Below, piece by piece: positions 37,101 through 45,916 of a stretch of DNA of 64,000 nt. How positions within the stretch are numbered: position 1 is the stretch's first letter; the number at the start of each line of letters is the position of its first letter. The notes below the pieces were generated by a model. The model ran no database searches. It was not told the DNA's origin and worked only from the letters and a program-made list of their open reading frames with translations. Both the position numbers and the translations under genes were made by a program. The stretch lies in contig JAQJVL010000281.1 of the NCBI GenBank assembly GCA_035578905.1, positions 372,001-436,000 on the forward strand, written 5' to 3'. The stretch is from Stictocephala bisonia. Its lineage: Eukaryota > Arthropoda > Insecta > Hemiptera > Membracidae.

Positions 37101-38410
37101 GAGCCACTTTAAAGTGATATGTCACATGGTTATGGTTTAGTACTCGGGGAGCCACTTTAAAGTGATATGTCACATGGTTATGGTTTAGTACTCGGGGAGC
37201 CACTTTAAAGTGATATGTCACATGGTTATGGTTTAGTACTCGGGGAGCCACTTTAAAGTGATATGTCACATGGTTATGGTTTAGTACTCGGGGAGCCACT
37301 TTTAAGTGATATGTCACATGGTTATGGTTTAGTACTCGGGGAGCCACGTTTAAGTGATATGACACATGGTTATGGTTTAGTATTCGGGGAGCCACTTTAA
37401 AGTGATATGTCACATGGTTATAGTTTAGTACTCGGGGAGCCACTTTAAAGTGATATGTCACATGGTTATAGTTTAGTACTCGAGGAGCCACGTTTAAGTG
37501 ATATGTCACATGGTTATGGTTTAGTACTCGGGGAGCCACGTTTAAGTGATATGTCACATTGTTATGGTTTAGTACTCGGGGAGCCACGTTTAAGTGATAT
37601 GTCACATGGTTATGGTTTAGTACTCGGGGAGCCACTTTAAAGTGATATGTCACATGGTTATAGTTTAGTACTCGGGGAGCCACGTTTAAGTGATATGTCA
37701 CATGGTTATGGTTTAGTACTCGGGGAGCCACGTTTAAGTGATATGTCACATGATTATGGTTTAGTACTCGGGGAGCCACTTTAAAGTGATATGTCACATG
37801 GTTATGGTTTAGTACTCGGGGAGCCACTTTAAAGTGATATGTCACATGGTTATGGTTTAGTACTCGGGGAGCCACTTTAATGTGATATGTCACATGGTTA
37901 TGGTTTAGTACTCGGGGAGCCACTTTAAAGTGATATGTCACATGGTTATGGTTTAGTACTCGGGGAGCCACTTTTAAGTGATATATCACATGATTGTGAT
38001 TTAGTACTCGGGGAGCCACTTTAAAGTGATATGTCACATGATTATGGTTTAGTACTAGGGGAGCCACTTTAAAGTGATATGTCACATGATTATGGTTTAG
38101 TACTCGGGGAGCCACTTTAAAGTGATATGTCACATGGTTATGGTTTAGTACTCGGGGAGCCACTTTTAAGTGATATATCACATGATTATGGTTTAGTACT
38201 CGGGGAGCCACTTTTAAGTGATATATCACATGATTATGGTTTAGTACTCGGGGAGCCACTTTAAAGTGATATGTCACATGGTTATGGTTTAGTACTCGGG
38301 GAGCCACTTTAAAGTGATATGTCACATGATTATGGTTTAGTACTCGGGGAGCCACTTTTAAGTGATATGTCACATGATTATGGTTTAGTACTCGGGGAGC
38401 CACTTTTAAT
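34171..38410. repeat. 48-bp satellite array, ~88 copies
   Basis: Consensus AGTGATATGTCACATGGTTA then TGGTTTAGTACTCGGGGAGC and CACTTTAA, 48 bp, over about 4.24 kb. The main variant changes ACTTTAAAGTG to ACGTTTAAGTG; other rare variants mark larger duplicated blocks. Because 48 is 16 codons, the minus strand is open for 1,410 codons with a VAPRVLNHNHVTYHFK repeat, and shorter plus-strand frames also exist. Uniform units, no codon-position bias in the changes, and location between transposon arms argue for a satellite, not a protein gene. Confidence 0.97.
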
Positions 38411-38699
38411 CAATATTAAGACTGCACTACAATCTGGAATTTATGTAAGAAATGCAATAAAGGTCATCATACAATTTTTTTATTATTATGAGTACAATAG
38501 AGATACATTTGTAGCTATTATTGGTGAAAGAGGTGATTCTCAAAACAGTTTTAAAACTTCACATGTCATTTTCAAACTGCCTGCCTTGTTTCCAAATGCA
38601 AGAAGCTCTTGCTCTTTTCCTCGTTGCTCCAACTGTAACTTTAAAAGGTAATGTTTGGCGATATTTCTCAAATGCGGCTGCTATACTAACTCCGAGGTC

Positions 38700-39349
38700 T
38701 GGTTCTTAGTTCACTGTTGTGAAGTATTCTTCTTCTTTAATGTACCCCCAGACGAAAACATCCACAGGTGTAAGGTCATTTGGATAGGTTAGTGACAACC
38801 ATTCATGTACTTCATTACTGAAGTGTGGGAGGAGCGTCGTCTTGTTGGTAAATTATCCCGTCTCTTTGAATGGTGTCAATATCATCTAAGAAACCTGGAA
38901 GGTTTAAGGTTTCTTCAAAAATGTGTCATCGTATTAGCCGGATCTTTCCATTGTAGCATAAAGATTGTTTTCTGCCCATAAATGCAAATTGTGGCTGTTA
39001 AATAAGCCTTCTCTGGTAAACAAAGACTCATATGTCAACGATATCTTTTTTTAAGCTGTACTGCTCAATATCACTATGTAATAGGCAGCGAAAAACTTCA
39101 ACTCTAGTATCAAAGTCAGTTGGCTCTAATGCTTGAACTGAAGTGAAATGCTATGCATTTTGTTTCTGTGTAAAATGTCCAAAACCTTCCTCTTTGACAG
39201 ACCAACTTCACGGGCAACCTGCCGGACACTAGTTCAATACGCCTAGATGTTCGGCGAGCAGAGTATCGATGGGCGTACTCTCTTCTTACATTTTGTACTC
39301 TCTTGCACATTTCCGTTACAAAAACCATACACAAAATGCATATCTGCAT
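38700..39349 (-). pseudogene. Decayed DDE transposase inside the satellite-bearing transposon
   Basis: Minus-strand fragments in broken frames. An N-terminal stretch (39349-39116) has REYAHRYSARRTSRR and KLVCQRGRF, like the helix-turn-helix region of a large insect transposase family. Next come SLFTREGLFNSHNLHLWAEN and YATMER, then EVHEWLSLTYPNDLTPVDVF and VWGYIKEEEYF. The last is the third catalytic block (usually RSPDLTPLDFFLWG). At the first catalytic site the expected Asp of an SDES-type motif reads Tyr (TYES). Many stops. Related at superfamily level to the element at 53.05-55.10 kb. Confidence 0.7.
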
Positions 39350-39694
39350 ACTTATTACTTGTAAACTCCATAGCAGAATACAGTTAGCTAATTTGAGCAG
39401 ATAACTATTTGACGGGGATAGATAGATTCATGTGGGAACTGGTTAACAAAACTTGATAAGGAATGAATGCACCATTCTGGAAAATCAGATGACAAAGGAA
39501 TTGAATAATTGTTAAGAAATTGGCATTCATCTGTCACTTTCTCCACAAATTATTCCAAATTGCCTTATCTTTCATAATCTTTAATTATTTGTTAAATTAA
39601 ACACATAATTACAAAATATGAAAATCTAAGTTCAGTGTTAGTATTGACTTTTAGAGAGTTTTAATTGGCTGCGTATTATAGTTTTGTGACAGCT

Positions 39695-39745
39695 AAAAGT
39701 GGTCCATTGATTGGTAAACTATAATCATGTGGCATATCACGTTAA
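39695..39745 (-). repeat. Single diverged 48-bp satellite monomer in the right arm
   Basis: The plus strand reads AAAAGTGGTCCATTGATTGG then TAAACTATAATCATGTGGCATATCACG. Its reverse complement follows the 48-bp consensus (GTGATATGYCACATGRTTATRGTTTA...CCACTTT). It lies just inside the right inverted repeat, at the position mirrored by the start of the array on the left. Confidence 0.8.
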
Positions 39746-39779
39746 AGCTCATTAATTGGCAAAGTTTTAAATGTAACTT

Positions 39780-40150
39780 AACCCCTTCTTGTATAAAGGG
39801 TGTTATGAAAATAATTGAATAAATTATCTTTGATATATATTTAATCTTAGCAATATTGCATTTCTACTTGGCCTAAGGATAAATTTTACTATATGACCAT
39901 TTAAAATAATGATTTTTCAGATAGAAAATTTAATGCAGAATCGGAAAATGACGCCATTTTTGGTCATATGATTTCGGGTTACTAAGGAATATAAAATTTC
40001 TGTACAAAAACACTGGTTTTTCATAAAAACTGAAATTAATTCATTTCCAAGCCAATTTTGAGAGTTCAACTTTTATATGTACACCATTGTGTTACATTTA
40101 CATTATATTATAACCCCCTAAAAACTTTCACACCAAGAGCTATCCACAAT
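39780..40150 (-). repeat. Right terminal inverted repeat of the satellite-bearing transposon
   Basis: Reverse complement of the left terminus at 33772-34170. Starts AATGTAACTTAACCCCTTCT and ends CACACCAAGAGCTATCCACAAT. Confidence 0.85.
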
Positions 40151-40152
40151 GT

Positions 40153-41689
40153 ATGTATGAATAGTTCTATCTGTGAAGCATATGCTTATATAATAATGAT
40201 CACTACTCATCATTTACTAATTATTATAGTAAATGTGTTTTATACACGACAAGAATGTAATCCATAGCATAGAACATTGTATTTAAAAAAAATGACGATG
40301 GATTTTTACGATTGTTATAAATTTGCCATTCCAGCTATACAATGATTAATTAATTGGAGATGTAAATGTTAATTTATATAGTTGTAATTAAGATATCATA
40401 GAATCCATTTTAGAGCAAAAATAGCATCGTTATTTTTTTGTTGTGCTTTATTCAAACATAACTTATTTAAAATATGGTTTAAAACCGATTGACAAATAAA
40501 CTCATAGAGAAAGAAAGGTTTTAGTAAAATGCTCCAAATATTTGTACAAAACAACGATACGCTGTCTGGGTGTAAGAGGGAACAATGATACATATGACAA
40601 CAATGCATGCTGTTGTCTGTGTTTGAAGAGTCTTTGTCTCTGACTGTTTTGTCAAAAATAGGTTGCACTTAAAGCACCTCTAGCTTCTAACAAAAATAAA
40701 CTGTATGAATTATTATTGAGCTACATCTTGTAGAGAACATATAATGGGGGTGGGGTTGACTAGGTGTTTGTATATAATTATTTTAAACGATTTTATAACT
40801 TCTATTCGTCATATTTCCATATAAAATTCAGTACAACTTTTGAAGTTGACCATCTCCACTTATTCATTTAAAACATTACTAATAACATATTGCTTATGTT
40901 ATCAGCAATGACTCTTAGGATTTAATTAAAACAATGAAAGTATCAAATGAATGATTTCTTAAGTATGACTTCAGTTTTTTTCTTTTTTCAATTTGATCAG
41001 ACATAGCCTGTAAATGAGTAAATAGAATGTTTTGATCTGTTTAGTTGCTTATATATTTTACTAAATTATAGATTCAATTGGCACTAAACCGTGTATAACA
41101 CTTTGTTATCAGTATTCATATTCTTATCAGGATTTAACATTATTTAAAATGAATTAATATTCATACAATAACTGAAAAATAATTTAAATTCAGTGCACTG
41201 GAAATATAATACAATCCCTTACATATCAGTTTATGTACATTAAGATTTGTGTTTGACTGATGCGAATTATTTAAAGAAAATAGTAGAGACATTCGAATGT
41301 ATTATTATTTTCATATTATAATGACTTTCATTTCATTATTGTTTAGTTTAATGCTGTATTCACGTGTGTTCAGGTTATTTACAATGCTCCTTTAACAGCT
41401 GTGAAGCTTGAAATCCACTTAAGAGAGAGGGGGGGGGGCAGTGCTGTCAAACGCTGAGGAATAAATTCTGGTGAAAAAACTTTGCAATGTAAACATAAAC
41501 ATATGATTACGTAAAATTTGCCGAGTTTTTTGTTGGTGAACGTAGCCTACCTCATGCTACACTCAGTTATAGTATAAACATAATCGTGTATATTTTTAAT
41601 ATTTATCCACATTTGTAAATATTGTTCTATTGTTTTTTGTGTATAGTTATTATTGGTCCTCGATGTTACGTTTTGGCTTATCGATGCAA

Positions 41690-41751
<62 letters not shown>

Positions 41752-42308
41752 ATAACGTTGAAAATAAATAAATAATGATTCAAGTAAGAACTGCAAAAAT
41801 ACCAAAATTGGCAAGGTAAATATGTAATATCACTGGTTTAGTTTTTAAAACGCTCAAATTTTAGAACATTTGTTGATTATGTAGTTAACATGTAAATTGA
41901 TGCAAGTTATAAACTCATTACTTATATACGTACAAATTGTGTCTAATATGGGTAAACTATATCAATCCAAGGATAGTTGCCAAACTTTTTATTTTATTAA
42001 GTGCTAATAACTGTACTAATTTATTGTGTTTACATTAGTAAAGGGGATATAATATGATCAGTAAAAATTATAAAAAAGTAAAATTTACAGCGGCCTATTT
42101 TGTTATTTCATTACGTAACTGTAAATATTGTTATATTATGAGATCTATCAAGAGTAATTTGCACGTATGAACATTACTTCAAGAAAATATTTCAAGATTA
42201 AATAATGTACATACATTTTTACAGTTATAGGGTGAAATACAAATTGATGGGGCTTATGTTAGTTTTCCAGTATATTGCCTTGTAACTTTATTGATCTAGT
42301 TTACTCAC
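40153..42308. other. Rgk intron 3, part nearest exon 3
   Basis: AT-rich; only the TA microsatellite and a short G run (near 41,430) stand out. Confidence 0.6.
41689..41755. repeat. (TA)n microsatellite with flanking A run
   Basis: Nine A residues then about 22 TA repeats, ending TATGTATGTATATA. A simple repeat in Rgk intron 3. Confidence 0.97.
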
Positions 42309-43363
42309 TTCATGCCAGACTCGTGCATCTGCTGGATGGTAATGTTGTTGGTGACGTCCAACAGCTGTTTAAATTCTGCATCCCTTTTCTTGGTGATTGT
42401 CATATCACTTCCCACAGAGTGCTCCTGACTGATGCTCTCCGACCCAGAGAACTCAGGGGAGTTTCCTGTGATCGAAGCCTGTTGTACTACTATGGTTGCC
42501 GTCACCGCTCTCGTAGGAGGTTCCGATGATGCTGGTTTGTTCTTATTTGAGTCGTTTGAAGCGTCTTTTTCAGTCTTTAGCTTTTTACTGATTGAGGGCA
42601 CTTTATTCCTCTCCCTCTCCTCAAGGAGGATCTCAGGAAAAGTGAAGATTGTTTCGGTCTTCGGAGGTGGTGACTTGGAAGGCTCATACACAGGCATTAT
42701 GGCAGTGGGGGAATCAGGCACTGGAGGGGATGCGGTGATAGCGACGGGATCTTCCTCACTTTCAATAGTCATCTGTTCGGCGGCAAACCCAGAAGAGTTC
42801 CTACCATGTTTTCTGCCTCGACATTCATCATCAAAGTTATTTTTTGCGTATCTTTTCGACAGCAACTTTAACCTCTTGTTGGTTGACATGTTAGTTTTAT
42901 TCTGAGGCAGAGATGATTGGCGCATTTTGATGTTGTACCACTCGAGAGCTGGGTCCGCAGAACACAGAGCTGGAAGATTAGTTTCTTCTACTATAGTCTT
43001 CGCATTCTCAGTCGGTATCTTCGTGTGCTGAAGAAGGATAGTATTGGTATCTTCCTCTTCTTCAACTCCATGGAAGATCATTTTAACATCATCACTTGGC
43101 TTGGGCTGCTCTTCTGAACTGGATGCGGAGTAGAACTCGTCCTCTTTTTCTAAAGAGGATCCCGGTGTGTTTCCTAACATGTCCTCCAACAGGTTTGTCG
43201 TTATCCTCATCGTGTCCTCTGGAGGATGGTCGAAGCTGTCTTCTGTCTCTCCGCTGTCAGTCACTGTCACCATGGTGATGACGGTGTTGGAGGAGTCTGT
43301 GCTGGTGTTGTTAAATGTGCTGACAGACTCAACAGACACTGAACTACTACCCATGATTACTAC
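42309..43363 (-). CDS. Rgk: Rgk exon 3 (large acidic/Ser-rich N-terminal region)
   Basis: A 1,055-nt exon. The acceptor is GATTTCAG (exon from 43363). The donor is GTGAGT at 42308, after the two bases AA, which join the first A of exon 4 to make Lys. It encodes residues 123-473: low-complexity, rich in Ser, Thr, Glu and Pro, with acidic patches, proline-rich stretches and short basic clusters around KRLKLLSKR and RGRKHGR. No folded domain is recognised. An ATG at 43354-43352 has A at -3 and G at +4, so it is a credible alternative start that would give a 718-residue protein. Forward-strand open frames over this exon are shadows. Exact phase agreement with exon 4 is the main evidence that it belongs to this gene. 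Confidence 0.78.
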
Positions 43364-43602
43364 CTGAAATCACATCACATAAGATAATGGTTACTATACC
43401 GTTATTTTAGTGTAACAAAAACTGTAAATATTTAAGAAACTGTAACGTAATATACCTTGAACATGTTTGATAAACATCTAGTTACAGGCTAAATTATGTT
43501 AAATATATGAAACCGATCAGTATTTTAACAAAATATTTACCATATTTAATTGCTTTTGCAGTTTTTCCTATATCAAATATTGATAGATAAAGCGTTTTAT
43601 TC

Positions 43603-43603
<1 letters not shown>

Positions 43604-43629
<26 letters not shown>
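43604..43629. repeat. Poly(A) tract
   Basis: A run of about 26 A residues on the plus strand, in the intron between exons 3 and 2. No adjoining retrotransposon is recognised. Confidence 0.9.
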
Positions 43630-43633
<4 letters not shown>

Positions 43634-43700
43634 CAATATAAAGAAAATATAACAACGGTGGAAATATTACACTACATAATTTTAAATGGAACATCTAATG

Positions 43701-43840
43701 ACTATTCAAAGTCATACATACAGCTTAATTCTTCTGAAATTATCTTTAAAATATTTTAACACAATGCAAGACTACTCAAAGTCATACATACAGCTTAATT
43801 CTTCTGAAATTATCTTTAAAATATTTTAACACAATGCAAG
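43701..43840. repeat. 70-bp direct duplication, two units
   Basis: ACTATTCAAAGTCATACATA... at 43701-43770 is repeated at 43771-43840 with a single visible change (ACTACTCAAA). Near identity implies a recent event. Intronic. Confidence 0.95.
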
Positions 43841-44245
43841 ATATCAATGCGAATGTACTTCTAATTTGTACACGTTTTATAGATGATTAAGAAAAGATAC
43901 AACATTTACTCCAAGGTATTTACCTCTTTTTATTGAAACTGAAACATAATTTTTCCTGTTTTTTGTTATCTACAAAATTGTAAATAAAATAAGAATTTGT
44001 TATATACGTTGATCATGCAATATTTATCAACCCTACTCTAATCATTTCTTGTAGAAAAATCTGTTTATAAATAATTATCTAATACTGATAAAATGATGAA
44101 TATTTACTTTTAAGTTCATTTAATTATTTGTGTATACGATTGTAGAAATTATTTTAAATATTGCATGACAACGCCTATGTGTTTGTTACTTATGTGTCTT
44201 TGTATAAAATGTGCACATGTCACATCTAAGTAAGGAACTAACTAC

Positions 44246-44491
44246 CTTTGGTAAGTTTTGACCGGAAGATGTTGTCTTGCGTCTATATCCACCAGCAGAC
44301 TTGAAGTGAAGTCTCTTTAGCGCACTAGATGCGGTGGAGATAAGGTCTGTCGTCGATTCTGCACTGGAAACTGAAAGACATGGGGAACCTGGAGCCGAGT
44401 GAGTAGTGGTGGTGATCGGTTGGCCCGACCGCTGCAGCAAGACTGCAGTGCGCTGCTTGGCGACCCCTCCCAGAGACAGTCGCCCCAACCC
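44246..44491 (-). CDS. Rgk: Rgk exon 2 (Ser/Thr-rich, partly tandem-duplicated)
   Basis: 82 codons between the acceptor GTTGCAG (AG at 44493-44492) and the donor AAG|GTAGTT (GT at 44245-44244), phase 0 on both sides. The product starts GLGRLSLGG, passes SSAESTTDLISTASSALKRL and ends SSGQNLPK. It is Ser/Thr-rich and basic with no recognised domain, as expected for the variable N-terminus of an insect Rgk protein. The first ~130 nt are the proximal unit of a ~157-bp tandem array that continues upstream to about 45.1 kb; the last ~115 nt are unique. Copy 2 of the array could itself be spliced (see findings). The acceptor choice rests on phase and composition rather than a homologue. Confidence 0.62.
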
Positions 44492-45110
44492 CTGCAACGT
44501 ACCACAGTCAACATACGTCATTGGAAACTGAAAGACATGGGGGAACCTGGAGCCGAGTGAAAGTGGTGGTGATCGGCTGAAAAGACTGCTGCAGCAAGAC
44601 TGCAGTGCGCTGCTTGGCGACCCCTCCCAGAGACAGTCGCCCCAATCCCTGCAAAGTAGTACAGTCAACATACGAAACTGGAAACTGAAAGAAGTTGGGA
44701 ATCTGGAGCCAAGTGATTAGTGGTGGGGATCACCTGGCCCGACCGCTGCAGCAAGACTGCTGTGCGCTGCTTGGTGACTCCTCCCAGAGACAGTCCTCCC
44801 AAACCTTGCGACGTACCTCAGTCAACATACGTAAAAGGAAACTGAAAGACCTGGGGAATCTGGAGCCATGTGAGTAGTGGTGGTGATCGGCTGGACCGAC
44901 TGCTGCAGCAAGACTGCAGTGCTCTGCTTGGTGACCCCCTCCAAGAGACAGTCCTCCCAAACCTTGCCACGTACCACAGTCAACATTCGTCACTGGAAAC
45001 TGAAAGACGTTGGGAATCTGGAGCCAAGTGATTAGTGTTGGTGATCGACTGGCCCGACTTCTGCGTCAAGTCTGCATTGCGCTTCTTGTGACCCCTCTTA
45101 GAAACAGTAA
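44362..45110. repeat. ~157-bp tandem duplication that includes part of Rgk exon 2
   Basis: Units share AACTGAAAGAC, GGAGCCGAGTGA, CTGCTGCAGCAAGACTGCAG, GCTTGGCGACCCCTCCCAG and a TACCTCAGTCAACATACGT-type end. The exon-2 acceptor CAG aligns at 44493, 44650, ~44807 and ~44965, so the period is 156-158 bp. A fifth, decayed unit ends near 45,110. Unit 1 is the start of exon 2. Units 3 and 4 have CAA in place of the acceptor CAG. Confidence 0.92.
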
Positions 45111-45796
45111 GAGGAGATGGTATCTACAAATGTATATATCCTGATTACTATCATGCAACTGTGTAGATTATTGTAAATATTACTAGCAATGTTAAGGAAA
45201 CATATTTTGTCTATTTTTCATAACTATTCTAGGTGGAAATATCATTCAGAGAAACCATTTCCTTAATTTGAATGCATGGATACAACCAGTTTCAGTATCT
45301 TTTAGAAGATTTACCAAGTTGAATAACTTTCTCTTCACCAGAACACGTAATGATACACTACAATAGGAACGTTAACTCATAGTTTTCCCACTAACATAAA
45401 AAATGCACTATCAGTGCAGTCCATTTTGTGCAATAGTCAGTTTCAACTTTATTTAAATGTCAACATTTTGGCGAGACAGGTTCCTTTTCTGCTCAGTTAA
45501 CCGAGGTTCATTATAATGTTGTTATAATTTGCGCATTATGTTTCTGAGTAATCAAAGTATTTTTTATTGTTTTCCATTTGTAGACGTAAAATAAAAAAAT
45601 AATGATATTGCAAAATTAAAATGTTCTGAAATTAAGTTTATGGTGAATGGAACTAAGTGATCTAAAATCAGTAACTGGCATGCCATTTATAAATATAGAG
45701 CATTTTGACATACCACAGTAATAATTTTACGTTGAAATGGATTGCTTTAGTTAAATAGCATTGTAGCAACAGGAAAGTGGTTTGAAGTATACTTAC

Positions 45797-45916
45797 ACTA
45801 ACGGAAATACCCGAGGAATGGTCAGGCGAGTTCTGGCTGTTGCTAGTGCGCTGCCGCAGTCGGGCCAACGCGCTTCTCAAACCCTCCGTCTTGCTAACTA
45901 GCACATTCTGCCGGAG
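45797..45916 (-). CDS. Rgk: Rgk exon 1 as seen (N-terminal extension)
   Basis: Encodes about 40 residues with a short basic stretch, ending SGISVS. The donor is a clear GTAAGT right after an AGT codon (45799-45797), phase 0, and fits the phase-0 exon at 44.4 kb. The upstream edge is uncertain. The strongest-looking acceptor (TTTGTTTCAG, ending 45921) would put an in-frame TAG at 45919-45917. An AG at 45918-45917 gives an open frame from 45916, and a third AG at 45909-45908 would start the exon at 45907. There is no ATG in this exon. It is therefore an internal coding exon, or 5' UTR if translation starts at the ATG at 43354. No homology is recognised for this stretch; the call rests on frame continuity and composition. 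Confidence 0.6.

Larger units (their letters stand above)
33770..40152 (-). mobile_element. DNA transposon (~6.4 kb) with ~370-bp inverted termini hosting a 48-bp satellite
   Basis: The left end at 33772 (ATTGTGGTTGGCCCTTGGTG) pairs with the right end reversed from 40150 (ATTGTGGATAGCTCTTGGTG). The inverted match runs, with indels, through blocks such as CCATTTTTGGTCATATGA and AAGAAGGGGTTAAGTTACAT, to about 34,170 on the left and 39,780 on the right. It continues into the satellite monomer (see findings). Between the arms lie the satellite (34.17-38.41 kb) and ~1.3 kb with a decayed transposase on the minus strand. Outer limits are approximate and no clear target duplication was seen. Lies in Rgk intron 3. 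Confidence 0.85.
12336..45916 (-). other. Rgk: Rgk-family small GTPase gene, eight recognised exons
   Basis: Gene-level span. Exons in transcription order: 45797-45916, 44246-44491, 42309-43363, 31500-31781, 25005-25240, 18445-18536, 15145-15340, 12336-12640. All junctions use GT/AG and the phases agree: 0, 0, 2, 2, 1, 0, 1. The sum is 2,532 nt, exactly 844 codons with the stop. Residue numbers below count from the first codon of the 45.8-kb exon. RGK proteins are GTPases without a prenylation signal. They bind 14-3-3 and calmodulin, inhibit high-voltage calcium channels through the beta subunit, and affect the cytoskeleton; insects carry Rgk genes. Which insect paralogue this is cannot be settled by eye. 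Upstream exons, promoter and poly(A) site were not found. Introns of 0.9-10.5 kb are full of mobile elements. Confidence 0.88.

Noticed and set aside
35103..37640. Plus-strand 61-codon frames in the satellite
   Set aside because: They arise from the ACGTTTAAG variant of the 48-bp unit, which removes a stop; repeat shadows.
34171..38410. CRISPR array
   Set aside because: Units are contiguous with no unique spacers, and the genome is eukaryotic.
42432..42905. Plus-strand open frame of 157 codons, and neighbours at 42275-42529 and 43096-43367
   Set aside because: They lie antisense to Rgk exon 3, whose splice phases and downstream homology fix the minus strand as coding.
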